Source: Arcobacter sp. CECT 8985
GTDB lineage: Bacteria > Campylobacterota > Campylobacteria > Campylobacterales > Arcobacteraceae
Length of the DNA stretch: 64,000 bases
Direction: 5' to 3'
Assembly (NCBI RefSeq): GCF_004116495.1
Contig: NZ_PDKC01000001.1
Span: forward strand, 1 to 64,000
The translations under genes and the position numbers were made by a program. Under the pieces are notes generated by a model. It worked only from the letters and a program-made list of their open reading frames with translations. It searched no databases and had not been told where the DNA came from. Position 1 is the first letter of the stretch. Each line of letters starts with the position of its first letter. Shown piece by piece: positions 35,150 to 44,641 of the stretch.

Positions 35150-36186
35150 TAACTAAAACCCTTTAGTACTTCTATAACAGTAGCTTTATTTACTTCATTT
35201 GTAATTAAACAATCACCAATTGATTTAGGAAGAATAAATTTAATTTTATTATCTAATGATTTTTTATCTAAAAAGAAATGAGAATAAAAATCTTCAACAT
35301 CTTTTATTTTATATGAAATTGGAATATCATATTTTTCAAGTAAATCTTTTACTCTTTTTTCTTCATCTTTACTCATAAGATTTAATTTCACTGCAAGTGC
35401 ATTTGCCATAACCATACCAATTCCAACTGCTTCGCCATGCAAATATGTATCATAGTTTGTTTCATTTTCTATTACATGACCAAATGTATGTCCATAATTT
35501 AAAGCTGCTCTTATGCCATTTTCTTTTTCATCTTTTATTACAACATCAGCTTTTGTTTCAACAGATTTTTTAATAGCAATTTTAATATTTTCTTCTTTTG
35601 TTAAATCATTTTGTTCTAACCATTCAAAAAACTCTTTATTAAAAGTAACTGCCATTTTAACTATCTCTGCAATACCTGCACCAAACTCTCTTTTTGGTAG
35701 AGTTGATAAAAAACTTGGGTCAATATAAACAGCTTTTGGTTGATGAAATGCACCAATAAGATTTTTACCATATTTATTATTTATACCTGTTTTACCTCCA
35801 ACACTTGCATCTACTTGAGAAAGTAAAGTTGTTGGTATTTGAACAAAAGATATTCCCCTTTGATAAATTGATGCAGCAAAACCAGTCATATCTCCAATTA
35901 CTCCACCACCAAAAGCCACAAGAAGAGATTTTCTATCAAGTCTATGTTCAAAACAGTGATCAAGTATCATATCAATAGTACTCATATTTTTATATTGTTC
36001 ACCATCTGGGATTGTTACAATACTTAACTGTTTTGCATTTAATTTATTTTTTAAATAATCCAAGTGAAATCCACTTACAGTTGGGTTTGTTACAACAACC
36101 ACTTTTGTATCAAAATATATATTATTTAACTGCTCAATAGTTATATCATACATCGTTTTATCGGGTAAAGTTATATTTACTATCAT
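35149..36186 (-). CDS. aroB: 3-dehydroquinate synthase
   Basis: A 345-aa NAD- and zinc-dependent enzyme of the shikimate pathway. It converts DAHP to 3-dehydroquinate. Typical motifs: VVTNPTVSGFHLDYL, VAFGGGVIGDMTGFAASIYQRG (the NAD-binding glycine loop and DxxGF), IPTTLLSQVDASVGGKTGIN, and the metal-site His in ALNYGHTFGHVIEN and LHGEAVGIGM. The length is normal. It is the first gene of a six-gene cluster ending with mogA. The promoter must lie in the 211-nt region shared with the divergent BCCT gene. Confidence 0.96.
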   Translation of the reverse strand: MIVNITLPDKTMYDITIEQLNNIYFDTKVVVVTNPTVSGFHLDYLKNKLNAKQLSIVTIPDGEQYKNMSTIDMILDHCFEHRLDRKSLLVAFGGGVIGDMTGFAASIYQRGISFVQIPTTLLSQVDASVGGKTGINNKYGKNLIGAFHQPKAVYIDPSFLSTLPKREFGAGIAEIVKMAVTFNKEFFEWLEQNDLTKEENIKIAIKKSVETKADVVIKDEKENGIRAALNYGHTFGHVIENETNYDTYLHGEAVGIGMVMANALAVKLNLMSKDEEKRVKDLLEKYDIPISYKIKDVEDFYSHFFLDKKSLDNKIKFILPKSIGDCLITNEVNKATVIEVLKGFS

Positions 36187-36397
36187 TAAAAATCCATTTA
36201 GTGTAATTTGCTTGATTTTATCTAAAATTTTCTAATGAATGTATTAAATTTTTTCATATAAAATCTAATTAATTTATCTAATAATTATATAGCTCATAAA
36301 TTATAAAATTTGTTTAACTATTCTTTTATAGTTTAGTAAAAAACAAAACTTTTTATGTTATTTTTACATATTATTCACATAACTGCAAGGAGAAAAG

Positions 36398-38047
36398 ATG
36401 AAAGTAGCCAGCAGTGGAATGTTTAAAGGTATGAATAGAAAAATGTCAATTATTAGTATGTTACTTATACTAATAAGTGTATTTTTAACCGGATATTTTC
36501 CATCAAAAAGTTCAGAAATTTTAAAAAAAACAAGGGAAATATTAAATCCATTTTTAGAATGGTATTATGTACTTTTAGTAGCATTTTTATTAGTTCTAAT
36601 GATATGGTTAGGAATGGGAAGATATAAAAATGTAAGACTTGGAGGAGATTTAGAACAACCAGAATTTACATTTTTTACTTGGGTATCTATGCTTTTTGCA
36701 GCAGGAACGGGAGTTGGGATACTTTTTTGGTCTGTTGCACAACCAATCTTACAATTTCAAAACAACCCTTTTACTGGTTCACAAATGACACCTGAAGCTG
36801 CAACAATGGCTATGAGCCTTAGTTTTTTCCATTGGGGATTAAATGGTTGGGCAATTTTTTCATTTATTGCAATTACTATGGCATACTTCTCATTTAGACA
36901 TAATTACCCACTAACTATTCGTTCTGCACTCTATCCTATTTTTGGTAATAAAATGGATGGAATATTAGGTGATACTATTGATATACTTGCTGTATTTGCC
37001 ACTGTTTTTGGTATTGCAACAACCCTTGGATTAGGTGTAGAACAAATGAATGCAGGACTTAAAGAAGTAATAGGATTAAATATATCTTTAACATTACAAT
37101 TAACTGTTACTATCATAATAATGATAATAGCAACTGTTTCTGTTGTATCAGGAGTAAGTAAAGGAGTAAAACTTTTATCTCAAGGAAATTTTTGGTTAAG
37201 TATTGTTGCTTTGTTATTTTTACTTTTTTTTGGACCTACGCAATATTTAATTGGATTAACTTTAGAAGCAACTGGAAACTATATACAAAATATAATCAAA
37301 CTAACTTTTCTTACAAATGTAAATCATAATTCTGATTGGCAGGCTACTTGGACTGTTTTCTTTTGGGGATGGTGGATAGCTTGGTCTCCTTTTGTTGGTA
37401 TGTTTATAGCAAGAATATCAAGAGGTAGAACTTTTGGTGAATTTATTGCAGGTGTATTATTAACACCAACATTAATAACAATAATTTGGATTGGTCTTTT
37501 TGGAGGAACTGCTTTTTATCAAGAGTTATTTATGAACCAAAATATTATTGAAGCAGTAAATAACAATATCCCTTCAGCAGTATTTATAATTCTTGAAAAT
37601 CTAAATATGGGTATTTTAGGTAATATTATGTCTTTTCTCATGATTATTCTAATTGCTACTTATTTAATAACTTCTGCTAATGCAGGAACATTAGTAATTA
37701 CCACTATTTTATCATCAGGTTCAACAACTCCTCCATCAATGCACAGAGTCATTTGGGGAATTATACTTACTTTATTGACAGTTGTACTTATCATAGCAGG
37801 TGGTTTAGAGATACTTCAATCAGCAGTTATAGCCGCAGCATTACCTTTTTCAATTGTTATGATTGCAATGATATCTGGATTATTAAAAAGTTTAAGTTTA
37901 GAAGATACTGCAGCTCGTTCTGGTAATGAAAAACAAAATGTAAGAGAACCTTGGATTTTAGATGAAGATACAGGGGAAGAAGCAACAATTATTGATGAAT
38001 TAAATCCAAATATAAAAAAATTAGAGGAACTACCTGAATATAGGTAG
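36398..38047 (+). CDS. BCCT family betaine/choline/carnitine transporter
   Basis: A 549-aa inner-membrane transporter with 12 predicted helices. The BCCT hallmarks are present: GGDLEQPEFTFFTWVSMLFAAGTGVGILFW near residues 81-110 and the Trp-rich substrate segment FFWGWWIAWSPFVGMFIARISRGRT around 320. An acidic C-terminal tail (DEDTGEEATIIDELN) is typical of osmo-regulated members. The sodium-binding GAGTG region is replaced by AAGTGVG, so the coupling ion should not be assumed. CAAGGAG precedes the ATG. Likely substrates are glycine betaine or related compatible solutes. Confidence 0.93.
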   Translation: MKVASSGMFKGMNRKMSIISMLLILISVFLTGYFPSKSSEILKKTREILNPFLEWYYVLLVAFLLVLMIWLGMGRYKNVRLGGDLEQPEFTFFTWVSMLFAAGTGVGILFWSVAQPILQFQNNPFTGSQMTPEAATMAMSLSFFHWGLNGWAIFSFIAITMAYFSFRHNYPLTIRSALYPIFGNKMDGILGDTIDILAVFATVFGIATTLGLGVEQMNAGLKEVIGLNISLTLQLTVTIIIMIIATVSVVSGVSKGVKLLSQGNFWLSIVALLFLLFFGPTQYLIGLTLEATGNYIQNIIKLTFLTNVNHNSDWQATWTVFFWGWWIAWSPFVGMFIARISRGRTFGEFIAGVLLTPTLITIIWIGLFGGTAFYQELFMNQNIIEAVNNNIPSAVFIILENLNMGILGNIMSFLMIILIATYLITSANAGTLVITTILSSGSTTPPSMHRVIWGIILTLLTVVLIIAGGLEILQSAVIAAALPFSIVMIAMISGLLKSLSLEDTAARSGNEKQNVREPWILDEDTGEEATIIDELNPNIKKLEELPEYR

Positions 38048-38050
38048 CTC
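38027..38050. terminator. Hairpin between convergent BCCT and RND genes
   Basis: Arms GAACTACCT and AGGTAGCTC (8 of 9 pairs) with a 6-nt loop spanning the BCCT stop codon. The following sequence is AT-rich without a clean T-run. Confidence 0.4.
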
Positions 38051-38065
38051 TCTAATATTTATAAT

Positions 38066-41000
38066 TTATTTATTGTGTTTTTTACTTAGTTTAGATACTA
38101 AGATATAAAATAGTGGAATAAATAAAATTGCTAAGAATGTTGCTGATAGCATACCACCAATAACACCCGTACCAATTGAATGTCTACTTCCTGCACCAGC
38201 TCCACTACTAATTGCAAGAGGAATAACTCCTAAAGTAAAGGCTAAAGAAGTCATAATAATAGGTCTTAATCTAATCTTAGCAGCAGTAACTGCAGCTTCT
38301 TTTAGACTTAATCCCTCTTTTTGTTTTTGTATTGCAAACTCAACAATTAAAATAGCATTTTTAGCTGCAAGTCCTGCAAGAACTAAAAGTCCTACTTGGA
38401 AATAAATATCATTTTCCAAGCCTCTTAAAAGAGTTGCCAAAATAGCTCCAAATATAGCAAATGGAACGGCTAAAACAACTGAAATTGGCATTAACCATCT
38501 TTCATATTGTGCTGCAAGAATTAAGAATAATAATACAACACCAAAAACAAAGGCTTTTAAACTACTACTAGAGATTTGTTTCTCTTGATAAGCTGTACCA
38601 ACCCAACTAATAGTATAACCTTCAGGTAATACCTCTTTTGAAACTTCTTCTATAGCTTTTAAAGCATCCCCTGAACTATAACCAAGTGCTGGCTGACCAG
38701 AAACTTTTGCCGCAGGGAAAAGGTTAAATCTTTCTACTACATCAGAACCAACTGTTGGTACAACTTTTACAAGAGAACTAATTGGAATTAGTTCACCTTT
38801 ATTTGATTTTACAAGTATAAATTTTAAATCTTGAGGACTTTTTCTAAAGTCAGCTTTTGCTTGTAAATCAACTTTATAAGTTCTTCCATATAAATTGAAA
38901 TCATTAACGTAATATGTTCCAAATGATGCACTTAATGTATTATAAATATCTGCAACATTAATACCTTTTGCTTTAGCTTTATCAACATCAACTGTTACTT
39001 TGAACTGAGGAATATTTACATTTAATGTTGTTCTTACTCCTTGTAATTCAGGTCTTTTGTTTGCTTTAGCAATGATTTTATTAACATATTTACTTAAGTC
39101 TTGAACTGTACCACCTGTTCTATCTTGTACATACATATCAAATCCACCAGAAATACTCATACCCATAATTGGTGGTGGTAATACTCCAAAAGTAAATCCG
39201 TCAGATGTAGCACCCATTAATTGACCATTGAACTTATTTGCAATTACAGTAGCATGTTGATCTGGTCTTTTTCTTTCACTCCAATCATTAAGTCTAATAA
39301 ATGAAGTAGCTGCATATGTTCTACTTGCTGAAGTTACTAAATCTAAACCTGCTAATGTAATAATATCACTAACATTTTCATTACTTGTTACAACATTTGT
39401 AATCTCTTTTACTAATTTATCAGTTCTTGATAAAGATGAACCAGGAGGGTTATAACTAAATAAAATTATATATCCCTTATCTTCTTGTGGTACAAGACCT
39501 GTTTTCATATCTTTGAATAAATCATATGATATAAAAATCAATCCACCAAATAATAATATACTTATTAAAGAGTATCTAATTGTTTTTTGAACAACAAAAG
39601 AGTAACCATGAGTTATTTTTTCAAACATATCATTAAACCATTTGAAGAAACCTTTTGGTTTTACATGGTCATCTTTTAATATTGTTGCACATAATGATGG
39701 TGTTAATGTTAATGCCACAAATCCAGAAACAATAATAGATATAACAATAGTAATTGCAAATTGTCTATACATTTCCCCTGTTAATCCACCCATAAATGCA
39801 ACTGGGATAAATACAGAACATAATACAAGAACAATAGCAATTAAAGCCCCTGATACTTCTTTCATCGCTTTAAAAGAAGCATCCCTTGGACTCATACCTT
39901 CACTCATGTGCCTCTCGACATTTTCAATTACAATAATTGCATCATCAACAACAATACCAATAGCAAGTACAAGCCCAAATAATGTTAGTAAGTTAATACT
40001 AAATCCTAAAGCATACATACCTGCAAATGCACCAATAATTGATACAGGAACTGCTAAAATAGGAATTAATGTCGCTCTCCAGTTTTGTAAAAATAAAAAT
40101 ATAATTGCAATAACTAAAATAATAGCTTCAATAAATGTTTTAACAACTTCTTTAATAGAAATTTTTACGAAACTTGTCGTATCATAAGGAATTTTATATG
40201 TAACCCCTTGTGGAAAACTTTTTTTAGCTTTTTCTAAAACTTTATCTATTGCATTTGCAGTATCTAACGCATTTGCACCATTTTGTAAAAATATACCTAT
40301 TGGAATAGATGGATTACCATTTAAAGCAGTTTTCATATCATAACTTTGTGAACCAAGTTCTATAGTTGATACATCTTTTAATCTTAATGAACTTCCATCT
40401 TCATTTGCTCTAATTACAATATTCCCAAACTCTTTGGGATTTGATAATCTTGTTGGAGTTTGTATAGTATATGTAAACATTTGTTTATTTACAAGTGGTT
40501 CTGCTGCAAATTTACCTGCTGCATATTGTTCGTTTTGATCTTTAATTGCATTAACAACTTCTTTTGTTGTAAGTTTTTGTTTTGCTAATTTTTGAGGATC
40601 AATCCAAACTCTAATTGCATAATCTTTTTGCCCAAAAATTGTGGCATCACCAACACCTTGAACTCTTTTTAGATCATCAGCAACATTAATAAGCGCATAA
40701 TTAGAAAGATAAGTAATATCTCTTGAATTATCAGGAGAATAAAGCATAATAACTTCTAGCATACTTGGAGATCTTTCTCTTACAGTTACACCTTGTCTTT
40801 GTACTTCTTCTGGTAATTTAGCTAATGCTGCTTGAACTCTATTATTTACATCAATTTTTGCATTATTCGCATCTTTTCCAACTTTAAAAAATACATTAAT
40901 AGAAATTTTTCCATTATCAGCAGAAGTAGAACTCATATAAATCATATCATTGGCACCATTGATTTGCTCTTCTAAAGGAGCAGCAACAGTTTTTGATATT

Positions 41001-41170
41001 GTATCTGCACTCGCACCTGGATAATTCGTAGAAACGATAATCTGTGGAGGAATTACTCTTGGATACTCTTCAATTGGTAAATTTATCATTGAAGCAAGCC
41101 CTGTAAGTAAAATAACTATTGAAGTTACTGCAGAGAAAACTGGTCTTTTTATAAAAAATTCAGAAAACAT
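38066..41170 (-). CDS. RND multidrug efflux permease (HAE1 family)
   Basis: A 1,034-aa inner-membrane pump of the AcrB/MexB type, exporting hydrophobic and amphiphilic compounds using the proton gradient. It begins MFSEFFIKRPVFSAVTSIVI, the family start, and has 12 helices with two large periplasmic loops. The proton-relay Asp pair is present in VVDDAIIVIENVERHMSEG, and the C-terminal RPIIMTSLAFTLGVIPLAIS segment is intact. It is the third gene of an operon TolC-like, adaptor, pump, starting 1 nt after the adaptor gene. The divergent MarR-type gene with two operator palindromes is the obvious local regulator. Confidence 0.96.
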   Translation of the reverse strand: MFSEFFIKRPVFSAVTSIVILLTGLASMINLPIEEYPRVIPPQIIVSTNYPGASADTISKTVAAPLEEQINGANDMIYMSSTSADNGKISINVFFKVGKDANNAKIDVNNRVQAALAKLPEEVQRQGVTVRERSPSMLEVIMLYSPDNSRDITYLSNYALINVADDLKRVQGVGDATIFGQKDYAIRVWIDPQKLAKQKLTTKEVVNAIKDQNEQYAAGKFAAEPLVNKQMFTYTIQTPTRLSNPKEFGNIVIRANEDGSSLRLKDVSTIELGSQSYDMKTALNGNPSIPIGIFLQNGANALDTANAIDKVLEKAKKSFPQGVTYKIPYDTTSFVKISIKEVVKTFIEAIILVIAIIFLFLQNWRATLIPILAVPVSIIGAFAGMYALGFSINLLTLFGLVLAIGIVVDDAIIVIENVERHMSEGMSPRDASFKAMKEVSGALIAIVLVLCSVFIPVAFMGGLTGEMYRQFAITIVISIIVSGFVALTLTPSLCATILKDDHVKPKGFFKWFNDMFEKITHGYSFVVQKTIRYSLISILLFGGLIFISYDLFKDMKTGLVPQEDKGYIILFSYNPPGSSLSRTDKLVKEITNVVTSNENVSDIITLAGLDLVTSASRTYAATSFIRLNDWSERKRPDQHATVIANKFNGQLMGATSDGFTFGVLPPPIMGMSISGGFDMYVQDRTGGTVQDLSKYVNKIIAKANKRPELQGVRTTLNVNIPQFKVTVDVDKAKAKGINVADIYNTLSASFGTYYVNDFNLYGRTYKVDLQAKADFRKSPQDLKFILVKSNKGELIPISSLVKVVPTVGSDVVERFNLFPAAKVSGQPALGYSSGDALKAIEEVSKEVLPEGYTISWVGTAYQEKQISSSSLKAFVFGVVLLFLILAAQYERWLMPISVVLAVPFAIFGAILATLLRGLENDIYFQVGLLVLAGLAAKNAILIVEFAIQKQKEGLSLKEAAVTAAKIRLRPIIMTSLAFTLGVIPLAISSGAGAGSRHSIGTGVIGGMLSATFLAILFIPLFYILVSKLSKKHNK

Positions 41171-41171
41171 A

Positions 41172-42287
41172 TTATTTACCTATCACTTGTACTTTAGTAT
41201 CAGGTTTAGTTTTCGCTATATTACTAATAATAACTTTTTCATCAGATTTAAGTCCATCTGTAATTACAAGTCCCCTATCAAGAAGTTGTCCTACTTTTAC
41301 TGGTCTAATTTTTGCTTTTGAATTTTTAATAACATAAACAAAATCTCCATCTACAGTTTTCATAACTGCACTTTCAGGAATAATAAATACATTTTTCATT
41401 TTAATATTATTTATTTTTACTTTTGTAAATTGACCAACAATTAAATCATTTGTATCATTTTTAAATTTTGCTCTTAATAATAAAGTATCAGTATTTACAT
41501 CTAATTTTGGTGAGATATAATCAATTTTACCTGTATATGTTTTTCCCATAGCATCTAAAGTAATTGTTGTTTTTCCTTTTTTAATTTGAGGTAAAACATC
41601 TTCTATATCATCTTTTCTTAATGAAAATTCTACATGAATAGGATTAATTGAAGTAATAGTTACTAAAAGTGAATTATCTTGAGTCGTTCCAACATAATCA
41701 CCAATATCTCTTTTTTTAATACCTACAATACCACTTATTGGAGCTTCAACTGTAGTATAATCATATTCAATTTGTGCTTTTTGTAAACTAGCTTTATTAC
41801 TTTCATACTGTGCTAATGCATCTTGGTAAGAAAATACATAATCATCATAACTTTGTTGACTAATTGCTTTATTTTTGAAAAGTTTTTGTGCTCTATGATA
41901 ATCTTTTAATGTTTTATCATAATTTGCTTTTGCTTTTCTTACATTTGCTTTTGCCATATCTAAATTTGATTTATATACATCTTGCTCAATCTTGTATAAA
42001 AGTTTACCTTTTTTTACAAATTCACCTTCTTTAAAATATTTATTTTCTAAAGTTCCTGAAACTCTTGCAATTACATTTACATCTTCAACTGCTTTTATTA
42101 AACCAGGATATTCTTTTGTAATTACTGGAGTTTCACTTTTTGTTGTATAGGCTTTTACTGGTAAAGCTGGCCTTTCTTGTTGTGTTTTTTGTGCTTGTTT
42201 TTTAGAACTGTCATCACTACAAGCACTAAATGCTAAAGCAGCAACTACTGCTAAAGCAACGATTTTTTTATTTGAAAATCTTATCAT
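41172..42287 (-). CDS. RND efflux periplasmic adaptor lipoprotein
   Basis: A 371-aa membrane fusion protein. A lipoprotein signal (residues 1-22) ends in a lipobox, FSAC, so the mature protein is anchored by Cys23. It contains a lipoyl-like half (KEGEFVKKGKLLYKIEQ), a coiled-coil hairpin (about 105-175), the second lipoyl half (EAPISGIVGIKKRDIGDYVG) and a beta-barrel/membrane-proximal region. It bridges the RND pump and the outer-membrane channel. It overlaps the TolC-like gene by 4 nt and precedes the pump gene by 1 nt. Confidence 0.95.
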   Translation of the reverse strand: MIRFSNKKIVALAVVAALAFSACSDDSSKKQAQKTQQERPALPVKAYTTKSETPVITKEYPGLIKAVEDVNVIARVSGTLENKYFKEGEFVKKGKLLYKIEQDVYKSNLDMAKANVRKAKANYDKTLKDYHRAQKLFKNKAISQQSYDDYVFSYQDALAQYESNKASLQKAQIEYDYTTVEAPISGIVGIKKRDIGDYVGTTQDNSLLVTITSINPIHVEFSLRKDDIEDVLPQIKKGKTTITLDAMGKTYTGKIDYISPKLDVNTDTLLLRAKFKNDTNDLIVGQFTKVKINNIKMKNVFIIPESAVMKTVDGDFVYVIKNSKAKIRPVKVGQLLDRGLVITDGLKSDEKVIISNIAKTKPDTKVQVIGK

Positions 42288-43513
42288 TTAATATAATCCT
42301 TGATATCTTTCCCGCTGTTATAAATTACATTGGCTCTTTTTACTTGTAAATCATATTCTGCTTCTTTTAACACACTAATAGCATCATATTTTTCACTTAA
42401 AGCTTCTAAAAAAGCCACATTATCGATTAATCCATTTTGATATTTTGATTTAATTACTCTATATGCACTATTTGCAGCAACTAACCCAGCTTTTGCAGAT
42501 TTTATTTTTAATTTAGCTATATCATATGATTTTCTTGCTAATTCTAAATCAACATCGGCTTTATTTTTTTCATATTGATAATTTGATTTTGCACTTAAAT
42601 ATTTTTTATATTTAGATTCATAATTATTTTTAGTTTTTCCAAATGAAAATACATTCCATTTTAAATTAACTGATAAAATATTTTGATCATCATAAGGCTG
42701 AGTAAAAGCACTATTATCAAAATCCATATCATAATGAGAATATGTGTTATTTAGACTAATTGTTGGAAAATAATCACTTTTGGCAATACTTGCATTTTCT
42801 AATTTTGCTTTCATTGAGTATTTTAATGCTTCAATATCATCTCTTTCATCTTTTGACTCATCAGAACTAAACACTTTTATTTCAGAACCATTTTGTATAT
42901 CAACTTTTTTACCAGTAATATACTCTAAGTTATGAAGAACAGTTTGCAAATTTAGTTCAATTTCATGTAAATCTACATTTGAACTTTCTAATCTTGATAT
43001 AATTTTTTGAACTTCATCTTCTGTTGTAGTACCAACATCTAGAAATTTGCTCAATCTTTTATATTCAGCTTTTAATTGTTCAATTTCTTTTAATTTTGCA
43101 TCTTTTTTTGCTAATTCTGTTAAATATTCATAATAGTATTTTGTTACGTCTAGTGAAATTTGATTTTTTACAGACTCTAAAGTCTTTTTACTACTCTTGA
43201 TATTCATTTTATAACTATCAAATGTATTCTCTCTTTTGCCTCCATCATAAACTGTAAAATCAACTGAAGCTGAAACAGTAGTATCTTTATCTGGTCTTGA
43301 TTGAGTTTCATGATTTGCTTTTGAATAACTTGCACTTACATCAAAAGATGGCAAATAACCTCTTTTTACACTAGTATATTCATCTTTTAAAGACTTTAAA
43401 TCTTCTTTGTACGAATCAACTAATTTATTCTTTATTGATAAATCTATTAATTCATTTAAATTCTCTCCCATTAATAAAATTGGGATAAAGAAAATAAAAA
43501 ATAATTTTTTCAA
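42284..43513 (-). CDS. TolC family outer membrane efflux protein
   Basis: A 409-aa outer-membrane channel. A signal peptide (residues 1-16, ending LMG) is followed by the two-fold repeated helical/beta-strand pattern of TolC/OprM: first repeat about 17-205, second from about 225. The second repeat contains NNTYSHYDMD, DQNILSVNLKWNVFSFGKTKNNYESK and KSKYQNGLIDNVAFLEA segments. It forms the exit duct for the pump encoded downstream. It is the first gene of the efflux operon; its 5' region is shared with the divergent MarR-type gene and holds two palindromic operators. Confidence 0.93.
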   Translation of the reverse strand: MKKLFFIFFIPILLMGENLNELIDLSIKNKLVDSYKEDLKSLKDEYTSVKRGYLPSFDVSASYSKANHETQSRPDKDTTVSASVDFTVYDGGKRENTFDSYKMNIKSSKKTLESVKNQISLDVTKYYYEYLTELAKKDAKLKEIEQLKAEYKRLSKFLDVGTTTEDEVQKIISRLESSNVDLHEIELNLQTVLHNLEYITGKKVDIQNGSEIKVFSSDESKDERDDIEALKYSMKAKLENASIAKSDYFPTISLNNTYSHYDMDFDNSAFTQPYDDQNILSVNLKWNVFSFGKTKNNYESKYKKYLSAKSNYQYEKNKADVDLELARKSYDIAKLKIKSAKAGLVAANSAYRVIKSKYQNGLIDNVAFLEALSEKYDAISVLKEAEYDLQVKRANVIYNSGKDIKDYIK

Positions 43514-43529
43514 TGTTACTCCTTTTCTT

Positions 43530-43545
43530 ATCTTGCCGGAAAGAT
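43530..43545. promoter_or_regulatory. MarR operator-like palindrome A
   Basis: ATCTTGCCGGAAAGAT, an imperfect 16-bp palindrome (one mismatched pair) 17 nt upstream of the TolC-like start. Shares ATCTT..AAGAT ends with palindrome B. Confidence 0.65.
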
Positions 43546-43566
43546 AACATTATTTAACTTAATATT

Positions 43567-43582
43567 ATCTTTCTAGAAAGAT
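43567..43582. promoter_or_regulatory. MarR operator-like palindrome B
   Basis: ATCTTTCTAGAAAGAT, a perfect 16-bp palindrome 36 nt upstream of the marR-type start codon. Its centre is 37 bp from the centre of palindrome A, so both could be bound by dimers of the same repressor. Confidence 0.7.
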
Positions 43583-43617
43583 TTAATTTTTAAAGTTTTT
43601 TATGATACTATTTTACT

Positions 43618-44142
43618 ATGGAAAAACGACATTTAGATAAATTTTACAAGGATATTTTAAAAAATCCTTTATATAAACAATATGGTTTAATTTTACCAAT
43701 AACAGTAATTTATAAAAACCTTTTTAATGATGCAGAGTGTTTTACTAAAAAAACTTATGATTTAATACACTCTGACATTGATGTGTTAGCAGCATTATAT
43801 TTCAATGGAGAACCACTTACATCTGAAGAATTGTATGATTCAACGACGTGTTTAAAAAAGACACTTACTCCAACTGATTTATATGCAGCGACTGTTTTCT
43901 CTTCTGGTGGAATGACTAAAATTCTTAAAAAACTAGAAGACAAAGAACTAATTTCAAGATGTGCCTGTCCCAATGATAAGAGAAGTCTTTTAGTCTCTCT
44001 TGAAAAAAAAGGTGAAGACATAATACTTGATTGTTTAGAAAAACTTGTCTTAAGAAGAGAAGAATTTTTCAGTATATTAAGTGACTCAGAGAAACAAACA
44101 CTAGAAAATATATTAAAAAAACTAACATATCAACTTTTTTAG
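43618..44142 (+). CDS. MarR family transcriptional regulator of the efflux operon
   Basis: A 174-aa winged-helix regulator. The DNA-binding part is residues about 80-135: LTPTDLYAATVFSSGGMTKILKKLEDKELISR, then the wing CPNDKRSLLVSLEKKG. The N-terminal extension (about 45 residues) and C-terminal helices form the dimer and ligand site. It is divergent from the RND operon. A TATGAT box lies 11 nt before the ATG, with no evident ribosome site, so the leader is very short. The two palindromes in the shared region make repression of both directions likely; drug or electrophile release is inferred from the family. Confidence 0.88.
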   Translation: MEKRHLDKFYKDILKNPLYKQYGLILPITVIYKNLFNDAECFTKKTYDLIHSDIDVLAALYFNGEPLTSEELYDSTTCLKKTLTPTDLYAATVFSSGGMTKILKKLEDKELISRCACPNDKRSLLVSLEKKGEDIILDCLEKLVLRREEFFSILSDSEKQTLENILKKLTYQLF

Positions 44143-44260
44143 AAATTATTTATATATAATATTATAATTTCTTTATGGTTATTAAGTATAATAATTAAAT
44201 ATATCGAATTTATTATATTACTAAGAAAATTAAGTAAACATTAACTTAAAGGATTTTGTA

Positions 44261-44641
44261 ATGCTTAATATAAAAAGACTTGATCATTTAGTTTTAACAG
44301 TAAAAAATGTAGAAAAAACTGTAAAATTTTATGAAGTATTAGGAATGAAAAAAGAGATATTTAAAAACTCTAGAATTGCTTTAAAATTTGGTAATCAAAA
44401 AATAAACCTTCATAAATTAGGAAATGAGTTTGAACCTAAAGCACAAAATGTAAAAGAAGGTAGTGCTGATTTATGTTTTATTATTGAACAAAAATTAGAA
44501 GATATTATTGATTATTTAAAAGAAAATAATATAAATATAGAAGAAGGTATAGTTTCAAGAACTGGAGCAAATGGTAATATAAAATCTATTTATATTAGAG
44601 ATCCAGATAAAAACTTAATAGAATTATCAAATTATTTATAA
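44261..44641 (+). CDS. VOC family (glyoxalase/bleomycin-resistance-like) protein
   Basis: A 126-aa protein of the vicinal oxygen chelate superfamily. The beta-alpha-beta-beta-beta pattern is clear: RLDHLVLTVKNVEKTVKFYEVLGM at the N-terminus and IKSIYIRDPDKNLIELSNY at the C-terminus. Metal ligands are plausible at His8, His52 and Glu121 (family positions). Such proteins detoxify or isomerise small molecules or bind antibiotics; the substrate is not predictable. The gene stands alone, converging with the UvrA-like gene and overlapping its end by 6 nt. Confidence 0.88.
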   Translation: MLNIKRLDHLVLTVKNVEKTVKFYEVLGMKKEIFKNSRIALKFGNQKINLHKLGNEFEPKAQNVKEGSADLCFIIEQKLEDIIDYLKENNINIEEGIVSRTGANGNIKSIYIRDPDKNLIELSNYL

